DNA of 64,000 nt from Sanderia malayensis (lineage: Eukaryota > Cnidaria > Scyphozoa > Semaeostomeae > Pelagiidae), in the NCBI GenBank assembly GCA_013076295.1, contig RQOL01000824.1:4030001-4094000 (forward strand), read 5' to 3'. The notes under the pieces are model-generated. The model worked only from the letters and a program-made list of their open reading frames with translations, was not told the DNA's origin and ran no database searches. The translations under genes were made by a program, and so were the position numbers. Shown here piece after piece: positions 1 to 9,930 of the stretch (positions are counted from its first letter, which is position 1; each line of letters begins with the position of its first letter).

Positions 1-1252
1 GAAATGGTTTGAAAGCAAAGCAAATAAACAACAAGCATCGACCGACAAGCGAATCTGTTTGTAACCAATCATAAAAAGGCGCTAGCGAAAATGATTCTTA
101 GTTAAGTGAAAGCAAGGAGAGCAAATGGGATGTCTCCGATTTTATATCAAGTGATAGCTCATGAGACGAATGGCTACCATAAAATATTAGTGAGGTTTTT
201 TCGCTGACAATTTTTCTATACACTTTAATTCATTTTATATTGGTTTCAGCAATGCTGATTTTACCCCCTAATTTTGATGACTTGTTCGCTTTTATTTGGC
301 AAGTTGATGTCTAATTGAAGAGCAAATTGCTACAGAAAAGCATTTTTAATGAGTTCTTACTAGTGGAATACAATTTACAGTCATGTCTGCATAATTCTAA
401 CTCGTGTAGCTCGAACTTTACCTATTTCGAACGGAATTCTCCGTTCCTAAGGATCACTAAACAATTAATTCTTATAAATGTAAACCTCTACAATTCGAAT
501 ATGTTGTAATTCAAGCATTTTCACGCTTCCCTAGGGTGTTCAACCGAAGCAGAGTTGACTCTATATCAAAAATTTCACCCCAAATCATTAAAAAATGGAT
601 TTTTCAAAAAATCGGGGGGTAATGTCAGGAATTCAGACACCCTGCACATTGTGTAAACTCAGTTTTTCAAACATTTCTTTGGCTGAAATCAACTTGAAAT
701 GCTTTCCATCAATAAGATGGTATATGTAGTTCAATATTTGTGCTAATGTTTTGGTAATATTGGAGAATTCAGGTAATTTCATTTCTTTTTTTACCCCCTG
801 AATTGTAACATCTTCGACTGCCGATATCTCCTCAACTGTTTATGTTAAAGATAAAGTTCTTTAATATTTTTTGCATAACTCTTTATGCTCTTTCTAAATA
901 GATATTCAGGTTTACAATATAAGATAGTTGATTTTTTTCTGACCGTGACCAATGGTGCAATACTTTGATGAGCGATGACGTGACCCCCGTCACTTTTTCG
1001 AAATGTCCCATCTCGGATTTCCGATCCTCTTTGTCTTGGCTTTCATGTGAAACATTAAAATTTAAGGTTACCCTGTTTGTTAGTTTGTAGGGGATAATTC
1101 CCTGTCTATCAAGCACGTTGTCGATTTTTTATCCAGCAGGTTAGTCTCCATTTGATTACCTTGGGAGTATCATAGAATTTGGATGCTCTTGCACTCCTGG
1201 ATCAAATGATATGCACAGCACCTCCTGACCGCTTGATCTATGTTGCTTTTAG
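1..1252. other. No gene recognised; probably CDKAL1 intron
   Basis: AT-rich sequence with stop codons in all frames apart from short random ORFs. It lies directly upstream of a mid-gene CDKAL1 exon, so it is most likely intronic. I found no earlier CDKAL1 exon (no radical-SAM CxxxCxxC segment) here. Confidence 0.5.
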
Positions 1253-4200
1253 GGTGCCTGGAATCACCATAGCAACAGACTTTATTTGTGGATTTCCGAC
1301 AGAAACTGAAGAGGCTAGTATATGAAATTTGAAATGTTATCATTATTGCTTTTTTGTTTCGCAGATTCTTGCATTGTGTCAGTGCTCAATAAAACTCGTT
1401 TGTTTTTCGTCGCACAGGATTTCCAACATTCTCTCAGTCTCGTGGAAGAGTACAAGTTTCCCAGCCTCTTTATCAATCAGTTCTATCCTCGCCCTGGTAC
1501 GCCAGCAGCTAGAATGAAACGATTGGCCAATAATGTCGTAAGAATTATCTAACATACTTTTTGTCTTGTATACTTCTCCAATAATCCTTTTAATAATTAA
1601 TATAAATGTTGTGGTAGTATTAACGCTAATTTGACTTTATCAACATTTATTTTATTAAATAAGTTTCTGTTTTCTTATGATTTTAAAGGTTAAAACGAGA
1701 ACAAAAAAGCTGACAGACTTGTTCACGTCCTATTTACCATATGAAAATAATGTGAGTATTAAAGTCTTTTACCTTTAGCATTCTTAGTCATCTCGAGTTT
1801 TTAATTTCTAGATTTCTAATTTGTTCTTTATTAGATGAACTCAAGATTCAATATTCTCATCACAGAAGTTTCTAAAGATGGAAATTATTTTGTTGGACAC
1901 AACAAATCCTATAATCAGGCAAGTAAATGAACAGGGCCGTCGCTAGAGACATCAAGCTAGGGGGGTGCAAGCTCTCAATTTGCCGATTGGTGGGCGTGGT
2001 TTTCTGGGCGTGGCGAATGTGGCATGCTGGCTAGGTTGAAATGGTGCCCTTTCCTTTATTCCATTTTTGCGCAGAATGTTCATTATCAAATTCGCAAGAC
2101 AGATGTATACGTTCTTTTAATATAGTTATGTGTTGTTAGTGGCTCCCTAATGGTTGCCGCCTAAGGGTGATGAAATTTTTCAATTTTGATGCTTCCAGAC
2201 CGCTGCAAAATGCAATCTTAATCTTAATATTACTCTAAATTCTCCGTCGTATTGTGTAATTTGCTTCAGATCAAATTGAATTCACTGGGAATTTCACGAT
2301 TTGCCGATTGCTTTCTGCTGAGTAAAACTTAACATAACTGCTCTTGGGGCATCTTTTTTGCCGACTGACTTTTCGATTTGCCGACTGAGATTTGGCCAGG
2401 GGGGGTGCCGCACCCCCGCACCCCCTATGTAGCGACGGCCCTGTAAATGAACTAAATAGCGAAGGACTTGTTTTTAATATTTCTCGTGAGAATGCCAAAA
2501 CCAGCCGAAGGTTGCTTGTATTGTATCTTGGTGCTGGAAATGTTCTGGAAATCAGTGGACAGTTAGTCGTCATGGAAGCACGCGATTTTTTGCTCTCCGT
2601 GATTTCAACTAATTCTTGGCTAATCTAATTACTTTTTATCGTTTTTTTCAAGATGTTTTTAAAATAAATAACAGGTTACAGAATGTCAGTGTCTTTAGAG
2701 GTTGTAAAAGAACTGTTGGAAGCACATCGTGCTTCGTTTCAGTGGATGATGGATGACTTGAAGTCCGAAGTGAAGGGCCTAAGAAAGGAGCTGGATGACG
2801 TGAAGACGTCTATCCAGTTCGTCAGCAATGAAAATGATTCAATTAATATTAAGATCAAACTTTCAGAGGAAAATTCAAACAAACTCTCAAAGAAACTCGA
2901 AATTATCGAGGCAAACATGTATGATACTGTTGAGGACATGTTGGATAAGCAGGAATACTTAGAAAACCAATCGCGCAGGAATAACTTGAAGTTAATCGGT
3001 GTTCCCGAAGATTCGTCAGAGAACTCATGGGATGAAACAGAAAACACTGTGAAAGCTTTAATTAAATCTGAACTTGGTATAGATGAAGAAATCACTATTG
3101 AAAGAGCACACAGGGTTGGTAAACCTTATCGAAAACCAAGAAAAGGCGGAAATAATGCCTCGACCATAAAAGAGGGCGAGGCCCCAAGGCACATTGTTGC
3201 CAAGTTTCAGTCATGGAAAGTAAAAGAAAAGATTATTCAGAAGGCCAGGGAAATTAAACCTGCTTCAGTGAAATTTGTTAATGACTTCTCTAGACGTACT
3301 ATGGAAAAACGATCCAGCAGAATACAAGAGATGATTGATGCACGTAAGGCAGGCAAGTTAGCCTATTTTGTCAATGGCTGTAATCTTGTGATCAAAGAAA
3401 AGCAACCTGTTTCAACCCAGAACATCAAACCTCAGAACAATCTTGCGAAACCTCCTGATATTGATATTGGTTTAACTGCTACTGCCCTTGATGCTGGCTC
3501 AGATGATGATGAAGTTGTACTCAAGAAAAAATAGACTGAACAAGATGATCATGAACAAAGCCATAAGTATACTTTGTGTTTTGTGTAAAATTTATTATTT
3601 TTTGTTTTCTGGTTTAGGGCTTAGTACTCACAATGACTCAACCTAGGTATCCATGTGGCATTTGCCACAAAAATGTTAACTCCAATCAAGCAGCAATATA
3701 CTGCAATGAGTGCAATTCCTATGTGCACATTAAGTGTAATGACATATCCCCTGCTGAATATAAAGTTTACCAAGACGAGTCTGACAATGTTGCATGGTTC
3801 TGCATGAAATGCACTGAAGCTTTGTTTCCATTTGGTTCACTTGAATTTGAAGAGTTATCCCACCTTTATGATTTTGACCTACCCTCCTTTGTTGATTCTG
3901 CATTATCATTTGATGTCACTTCAAATCTTAGAAACCTACCTAACTTAGATGACTATGATATTGATGAACAACTGTCTTCTAATGTCAATTCTAATTATCA
4001 CTCTCCAGGTGATTTGGCTAATCTTTGCTCTTCTGATTCTGACTTGTCCTTATTTCATATGAATATAAGAAGTCTCTCATGTCATTATGATGAGCTTGTT
4101 TCTACTTTAGTAAATCTCAAGGTAAATTTTGATGTTGTTGCTGTTTCTGAGCTTTGGCATACTTTTGATAATCCCATAAGCTTGAATGTTGAAATACCTG

Positions 4201-7200
4201 GTTATAAACTTTTCCTTGCTCAATCGCATAGCCAAAATGGTGGTGTTGGGCTTTACGTAAAATCTTGCTTAAATCCTATTCTCAGGATGGATCTTTCTAA
4301 GGGCAGTATTGATTATGAGACTGTATGGGTAGAGGTTGAGAACAGGAATGGTAAAAACTATCTGTTTTGTTGTGCCTATCGGCATCCTAATTCTAATGTT
4401 GAAAACTTTACCAGCTATTTGCAAGAAATTCTTTCCATGCAGAGAGTTTGTGACAAACAACTATTTATTCTGGGTGACTTTAATTGTGATCTCTTAAATT
4501 ATACCTCTCATACACCTACTGCTAATTTTGTAAATTTACTTTTTTCAAAGAGACTTCTCCCATATGTTGTCCATCCATCAAGAGTATCTGGGAACTCTTC
4601 TAGTCTTATTGATAACATTTTTTCAAATACATGTGAACAGGAAACTGTAAGTGGAAACATATTGATGCAAGTAACTGATCATTTTCCCCAATTTTTAATA
4701 GTTAGGCAGGGAGGTATTCTGTACAAGAATTTGTCATACTATAAACATAATTATTCTAAACTGGATGTTGAAAGGCTGAAAAATGATTTTTCAAACTTGA
4801 ATCTTAATTACCTGAATGATGATAATTTTGATATAAATGCTAAATTTAACTTATTTTTATCAAGTCTTGATAAGTTAGTTAATCATCACGCTCCCTTAAA
4901 GAAATTAAATAAGAAGGAAATAAAGTTGAGAAACAAACCATGGGTGAGCAAGAAAATTCAAAAAATGATGCGAATCAGGGACAGATTATTTAAGAATTCA
5001 AAGCAGAATGATGATCAATCAGTTAAGGATTTGTATAAAAAGTTTAGGAATAGGGTTACAACTGCTTTGAAAGAGAGCAAAGCTACTTATTTTTACAATT
5101 ATTTTCAGTCAAATAGTAACAACGTGAAGCAATTATGGTCTGGTATTAGGTCAATCATTGATATCAAGAAATCAAAGGAAAATGCTATAACCAAAATAAA
5201 GGATTCTAGTGGTAATGTTACCTCCGACCCAGCTGTAATTGCAAATGTTTTCAATGAGTTTTTTGTGAATGTTTCTCATAATGTCACTAAAACTATACCA
5301 AGATCTAAAAAATCTCCATTGTGCTTCATGGGAGATAGAATCAATAACTCATTTTTCATTTCTCCATCTTTTGCCCTGGAAATATCTGACATAATTAATC
5401 TACTTAAACCTGGCAAATCTGTAGGTCCATACAGTATCCCGATTAAAATTATGAAAATCCTATGTCCTTTGTTGTCTTCTCCGCTCTCTCAGATTATAAA
5501 TCTTTCATTTGAGTGTGGTATTTTTCCAGAAAAAATGAAACTAGCAAAAGTTATTCCTTTATTTAAAAAAGGCTGTGTTGTTACAGCATCAAATTATAGA
5601 CCCATATCCCTTTTGTCAGCTTTCAGCAAAATTACCGAAAAGGTGATGTATAAACGTCTGTATGACTTTTTTGATAAATACAATCTTCTATATCATTTAC
5701 AATTTGGTTTCCGGGCCAGGCATTCCATAGATCATGCACTTATTAGTATGACAGAGAAAATAAAAGAAAGTTTAGATAATAAAAAATATGGATGTGGAAT
5801 TTTTCTTGATCTTCAAAAAGCATTTGATACTGTGAATCATAAAATTCTGTTGGATAAACTAGAGCATTATGGAATACGTGGGCCTGCCCTGAACTGGTTT
5901 AGATCTTACCTCACAGATAGGAAACAGTATGTCTCAGTTAATGGTTTTAAATCCAATTCACTTAATGTTACATGTGGTGTTCCCCAAGGTTCTGTCCTTG
6001 GTCCTTTGCTCTTTTTAATTTTCATAAATGACCTAGCCAACTCTTCGCCTGATCTTACTTTCTACCTTTTTGCTGATGACACTAATATTTATGTTGAAGC
6101 TCATAAAATTAGTGAGCTTGAAAAACTTGTAAATAAAGAACTGGGTAATGTGAAACAATGGCTTGATGCTAACAGACTATCTTTAAACATTGAGAAAACG
6201 AATTTCATAATTTTTAGGTCACATCATCATGCCTTAACAGAAAGTATCAATATAAAAATTGGAAGGCAAAATGTAAAGCAATCAAAATATGTGAAATTTC
6301 TTGGTATTCTGCTGGACGAAAACCTTAGCTGGAAATATCATTTAAGTGAACTTGCTAAGAAGTTAGCAAGAACCTGTGGGATGTTTTTCAAGATAAGACA
6401 TTACGTTCCTGTTAATGTGTTGATTTGTCTTTACAACTCTTTATTTGCTTCTTTTCTCCAATATGGAATCGTTGTTTGGGGTTTTGCTTATGATGTACAT
6501 CTTCGACCTGTTTTATTATTACAGAAGAGAATAATCAGAGCTATTGCATTTCAAAGTTATCTTTCTCCTTCTTCTCCTATTTTTAATGATTTAAAGATCC
6601 TGAAATTACATGACTTGTTTCAAATTAAACTTCTCTCTTTTGTCTATGAATGTGTTACTAAGATTTCTCCTGCCTGTTTCCATACTTATTTCCAATCAAT
6701 CAAATCCGTTCATCAACATAACACTCGTCAAGCATCTAAGAATGACATTTTTCTGACACAGAAAAATACTCTTCAATATGGCATAAGGTCAGTTCGCTTC
6801 ACTGGTGCTGAATCTTGGAATAGCACTCCTACAATCATCAAGGAATCTTCAACCTTATCCAGTTTTCGGTATAAACTGAAACTGCATTATCTTGACATTG
6901 GCATTAATGCTTAAGGCTCTTGAAATTAACCTTAATTGATCATTTTCCCTTTATTATTTATTATGAAAATCGGAGTGCATTCATTGTCAGATTTACTTGA
7001 ACCCTCTAAGTGCTTCTATTTCTACATATAGGGGGGTCTCTCTCCTCGATTAGCTTTGCTACTGAGAGAGTTCCTCCTTTAAATAATTCCCAATTCAAGC
7101 AAACTCTACAATTGCCATTGAATATTTACTTTTAGTCATTGCAATTTTTCTCTAAAATTTTTCTCTATTGATTGTAAAAGTATTAAAATGTTTATAATGT

Positions 7201-9930
7201 AATGTAATGTAGTTAGTAGAGTATCATTGTATTATTGTGGAATTTAAAATAATGAACCTGAACCTGAACCTGGAAATGTGTAACAAGGATTGTTATGACG
7301 AAACTTTACTGTAACTATCTCCATATTTGATTTCGTTGTAGGTTTTGGTTCCTAAAGATGTTGACCTAATGGGAAAAATAGTAGAAGTCGAAGTTTTTGA
7401 GACAGGAAAACATTTTATGAAGGCAAATGTTGTCAACGATTCAATCGTCAAAGAACCTGGATTAACAAAGCCATTACAGAAAGGAGAAGTCAGTGGGTTG
7501 AAGAAAATTGATAATATTGAAAGCAATGGACAGGTGAGTTCCAACGCTTGAGTAGTAAGTCCCCACTATAAGAAACAGACATATTGGAAACTCGACCCTG
7601 CTTGTTTGCAGAGAACAATGTAAAGAACAATGGTCTTTTGTTGAAAAACAATAGGAAGAACAACTCAAAAACAATAGAAAGAACAATGTTCTTTTGCTCA
7701 AAAACAATAGGAAGAACAACTCAAAAACAATAGAAAGAACAATGGTCTTTGCTCAAATACAATAGGAAGAACAATGTTCTTTTGCTCAAAAACAATAGAA
7801 AGAACAATGTTCTTTTGCTCAAAAACAATAGGAAGAACAATGGTCTTTTGCTCAAAAACAATAGGAAGAACAATGGTCTTTGCTCAAAAACAATAGGAAC
7901 AACAATGGTCTTTTGCTCAAAAACAATTGGAAGAACAATGTTCTTTTGCTCAAAAACAATTGGAAGAACAATGTTCTTTTGCTCAAAAACAATAGGAAGA
8001 ACAATGGTCTTTTGCTCAAAAACAATAGGAAGAACAACTCAAAAACAATAGAAAGAACAATGGTCTTTGCTCAAATACAATAGGAAGAACAATGTTCTTT
8101 TGCTCAAAAACAATAGAAAGAACAATGTTCTTTTGCTCAAAAACAATAGGAAGAACAATGGTCTTTTGCTCAAAAACAATAGGAAGAACAATGGTCTTTG
8201 CTCAAAAACAATAGGAACAACAATGGTCTTTTGCTCAAAAACAATTGGAAGAACAATGTTCTTTTGCTCAAAAACAATAGGAAGAACAATGGTCTTTTGC
8301 TCAAAAACAATAGGAAGAACAACTCAAAAACAATAGAAAGAACAATGGTCTTTGCTCAAATACAATAGGAAGAACAATGTTCTTTTGCTCAAAAACAATA
8401 GAAAGAACAATGTTCTTTTGCTCAAAAACAATAGGAAGAACAATGGTCTTTTGCTCAAAAACAATAGGAAGAACAATGGTCTTTGCTCAAAAACAATAGG
8501 AACAACAATGGTCTTTTGCTCAAAAACAATAGAAAGAACAATGGTCTTTGCTCAAAAACAATAGGAAGAACAATGGTCTTTGCTCAAAAACAATAGGAAC
8601 AACAATGTTCTTTTGCTCAAAAACAATTGGAAGAACAATGGTCTTTTGCTCAAAACCAATAGAAAGAACAATGGTCTTTTGCTCAAAACCAATAGAAAGA
8701 ACAATGGTCTTTGCTCAAAAACAATAGGAAGAACAATGGTCTTTTGCTCAAAAACAATAGGAAGAACAATGGTCTTTTGCTCAAAAACAATTGGAAGAAC
8801 AATGGTCTTTTGCTCAAAACCAATAGAAAGAACAATGGTCTTTGCTCAAAAACAATAGGAAGAACAATGGTCTTTTGCTCAAAAACAATAGGAAGAACAA
8901 TGGTCTTTTGCTCAAAAACAATAGAAAGAACAATGGTCTTTTGCTCAAAAACAATAGGAAGAACAATGGTCTTTTGCTCAAAAACAATAGGAAGAACAAT
9001 GGTCTTTTGCTCAAAAACAATAGGAAGAACAATGGTCTTTTGCTCAAAACCAATAGAAAGAACAATGGTCTTTGCTCAAAAACAATAGGAAGAACAATGG
9101 TCTTTTGCTCAAAAACAATAGAAAGAACAATGGTCTTTTGCTCAAAAACAATAGGAAGAACAATGGTCTTTTGCTCAAAAACAATAGAAAGAACAATGGT
9201 CTTTTGCTCAAAAACAATTGGAAGAACAATGGTCTTTTGCTCAAAAACAATTGGAAGAACAATGGTCTTTTGCTCAAAACCAATAGAAAGAACAATGGTC
9301 TTTGCTCAAAAACAATAGGAAGAACAATGGTCTTTTGCTCAAAAACAATAGAAAGAACAATGGTCTTTTGCTCAAAAACAATAGGAAGAACAATGGTCTT
9401 TTGCTCAAAAACAATAGAAAGAACAATGGTCTTTTGCTCAAAAACAATTGGAAGAACAATGGTCTTTTGCTCAAAAACAATTGGAAGAACAATGGTCTTT
9501 TGCTCAAAAACAATAGGAAGAACAATGTTCTTTTGCTCAAAAACAATAGGAAAACCAATGATTTTTTGCTCAAAAACAATATGCTGTACCAAAAAGTCTT
9601 GTTTCTTATATGCGGGGACTTATTGTATCACGAGTCTTCTTCGTTAATTTTATGATGTATGGATCAATATCGATGAATCCTGATCAATTGACCGCAATTA
9701 ATCTAAGAAATCCGTAATTGAAATCTCAACCTGGATTTGTTTTGATCAATCTAGATTATACCTGGGGTTGAAGTGACTTATTGAATCCAATTTTTCTACC
9801 ACAGGTCTCATCTAATGGACTGCCCTCGTCTGTCAATGGAAATCATGGAAATTCATTGCTCAAAATAGGCATGCTACTTTTATTATTCACCTTACTATTT
9901 CGCGTTATATACATCATTGTGACCAGATGA
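1253..9930 (+). CDS. CDKAL1: CDKAL1, threonylcarbamoyladenosine tRNA methylthiotransferase (3' part, six exons)
   Basis: Partial gene, exons 1253..1313, 1418..1537, 1689..1751, 1835..1918, 7342..7533, 9805..9930; 214 residues to the stop. CDKAL1 is a radical-SAM enzyme that adds the 2-methylthio group to t6A37 of tRNA-Lys(UUU) and is anchored in the ER membrane by its C-terminal tail. Seen here: the end of the radical-SAM barrel ([20 protein letters not shown], then [20 protein letters not shown]), the TRAM RNA-binding region across exons 4-5 ([20 protein letters not shown]), and a C-terminal hydrophobic anchor in the last exon ([17 protein letters not shown]). The 5' exons lie outside the window. 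Two introns need GC donors (after 1313 and after 1918), with all phases then continuous. Intron 4 is about 5.4 kb because a LINE and a MITE sit in it. Intron 5 is filled by a minisatellite. Identity is secure; the first junction is the least certain. Confidence 0.9.
1932..2443. mobile_element. hAT-type non-autonomous element (MITE), 512 bp
   Basis: The ends are inverted: CAGGGCCGTCGCTAG at the left and CTAGCGACGGCCCTG-like (TAGCGACGGCCCTG) at the right. The element is bounded by an exact 8-bp direct repeat, TAAATGAA, at 1924-1931 and 2444-2451. CAGGG termini with an 8-bp duplication are the hallmark of hAT elements. The interior has no coding capacity and contains repeated TTGCCGA(C/T)TG motifs. 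It sits in CDKAL1 intron 4, immediately after the exon. Confidence 0.85.
2683..3534 (+). CDS. LINE ORF1 protein, coiled coil plus RNA-binding domain
   Basis: 283 residues, uninterrupted. Residues about 1-105 are a long heptad-rich coiled coil ([20 protein letters not shown] and onwards). It is followed by the block [20 protein letters not shown] and ERAHRVGK, which is characteristic of L1-type ORF1 RNA-recognition domains (transposase 22-like). A further basic segment resembles the C-terminal domain ([20 protein letters not shown]). These proteins trimerise, bind the element's RNA and act as nucleic-acid chaperones during target-primed reverse transcription. The stop is 98 bp before ORF2. Having this ORF1 class ahead of a PHD-containing ORF2 is worth noting. 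Family assignment is by motif recognition only. Confidence 0.85.
   Translation: MSVSLEVVKELLEAHRASFQWMMDDLKSEVKGLRKELDDVKTSIQFVSNENDSINIKIKLSEENSNKLSKKLEIIEANMYDTVEDMLDKQEYLENQSRRNNLKLIGVPEDSSENSWDETENTVKALIKSELGIDEEITIERAHRVGKPYRKPRKGGNNASTIKEGEAPRHIVAKFQSWKVKEKIIQKAREIKPASVKFVNDFSRRTMEKRSSRIQEMIDARKAGKLAYFVNGCNLVIKEKQPVSTQNIKPQNNLAKPPDIDIGLTATALDAGSDDDEVVLKKK
3633..6914 (+). CDS. LINE ORF2 polyprotein: PHD finger, APE endonuclease, reverse transcriptase
   Basis: 1093 residues, no frameshift or stop. Domains in order: a PHD-type zinc finger at about 6-60 ([25 protein letters not shown]); an apurinic-like endonuclease at about 135-355 with the expected catalytic blocks ([43 protein letters not shown]); and a reverse transcriptase at about 560-850 with [31 protein letters not shown] and the catalytic FADD (near residue 812). 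The C-terminal part carries no obvious RNase H. The protein nicks target DNA and reverse-transcribes the element's RNA. Because all catalytic motifs are intact, the copy is young and could be competent. Clade assignment (CR1/L2-like) is inference. Confidence 0.93.
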   Translation: MTQPRYPCGICHKNVNSNQAAIYCNECNSYVHIKCNDISPAEYKVYQDESDNVAWFCMKCTEALFPFGSLEFEELSHLYDFDLPSFVDSALSFDVTSNLRNLPNLDDYDIDEQLSSNVNSNYHSPGDLANLCSSDSDLSLFHMNIRSLSCHYDELVSTLVNLKVNFDVVAVSELWHTFDNPISLNVEIPGYKLFLAQSHSQNGGVGLYVKSCLNPILRMDLSKGSIDYETVWVEVENRNGKNYLFCCAYRHPNSNVENFTSYLQEILSMQRVCDKQLFILGDFNCDLLNYTSHTPTANFVNLLFSKRLLPYVVHPSRVSGNSSSLIDNIFSNTCEQETVSGNILMQVTDHFPQFLIVRQGGILYKNLSYYKHNYSKLDVERLKNDFSNLNLNYLNDDNFDINAKFNLFLSSLDKLVNHHAPLKKLNKKEIKLRNKPWVSKKIQKMMRIRDRLFKNSKQNDDQSVKDLYKKFRNRVTTALKESKATYFYNYFQSNSNNVKQLWSGIRSIIDIKKSKENAITKIKDSSGNVTSDPAVIANVFNEFFVNVSHNVTKTIPRSKKSPLCFMGDRINNSFFISPSFALEISDIINLLKPGKSVGPYSIPIKIMKILCPLLSSPLSQIINLSFECGIFPEKMKLAKVIPLFKKGCVVTASNYRPISLLSAFSKITEKVMYKRLYDFFDKYNLLYHLQFGFRARHSIDHALISMTEKIKESLDNKKYGCGIFLDLQKAFDTVNHKILLDKLEHYGIRGPALNWFRSYLTDRKQYVSVNGFKSNSLNVTCGVPQGSVLGPLLFLIFINDLANSSPDLTFYLFADDTNIYVEAHKISELEKLVNKELGNVKQWLDANRLSLNIEKTNFIIFRSHHHALTESINIKIGRQNVKQSKYVKFLGILLDENLSWKYHLSELAKKLARTCGMFFKIRHYVPVNVLICLYNSLFASFLQYGIVVWGFAYDVHLRPVLLLQKRIIRAIAFQSYLSPSSPIFNDLKILKLHDLFQIKLLSFVYECVTKISPACFHTYFQSIKSVHQHNTRQASKNDIFLTQKNTLQYGIRSVRFTGAESWNSTPTIIKESSTLSSFRYKLKLHYLDIGINA
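7553..9627. mobile_element. MITE-like element whose interior is a giant minisatellite
   Basis: The ends are inverted copies of one another: GTAAGTCCCCACTATAAGAA at 7555 and, read on the minus strand from 9625, CAATAAGTCCCCGCATATAA. TA dinucleotides flank both (7553-7554 and 9626-9627), as in Tc1/mariner-type MITEs. A short relative with the same ends (CAGTAAAAACCCGCA, TA-flanked) occurs at 52110-52257 and also carries AAACAATAG motifs inside. The tandem array of this locus therefore appears to have grown from the interior of the element. It begins 20 nt after the CDKAL1 exon-5 donor. Confidence 0.7.
7625..9590. repeat. 33-bp minisatellite, about 60 copies
   Basis: Tandem unit of 33 bp, built from AACAATGGTCTTTTGCTCAA and AAACAATAGGAAG. 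There is a 32-bp variant lacking one T, plus shortened units. Higher-order structure is visible: a block of about 290-320 bp starting near 7743 recurs near 8060 and 8345, and later blocks near 8842, 9072 and 9302 repeat one another. Because 33 is divisible by 3, all strands show long spurious ORFs; none is a gene. Each unit carries two AACAAT cores. Confidence 0.97.

Larger units (their letters stand above)
2452..7275 (+). mobile_element. Full-length non-LTR retrotransposon (CR1/L2-like LINE)
   Basis: Two consecutive intact ORFs on the + strand (2683-3534 and 3633-6914) are followed by a 3' UTR ending in a short tandem repeat, GAACCT x3 (about 7254-7271), rather than poly(A). Repeat-tailed 3' ends and an ORF2 with APE endonuclease plus reverse transcriptase are typical of the CR1/L2/Jockey superfamily. 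The 5' boundary is a guess, directly after the hAT MITE duplication. I could not find a convincing target-site duplication. Insertion is in CDKAL1 intron 4, in the same orientation as the gene. Confidence 0.85.

Noticed and set aside
7625..9590. CRISPR-like array
   Set aside because: Direct repeats are contiguous with no unique spacers and the genome is animal.
7749..9655. Many overlapping ORFs of 60-190 codons on both strands
   Set aside because: All are translations of the 33-bp tandem unit in different frames; period 33 keeps frames open. No start context, no splice logic.
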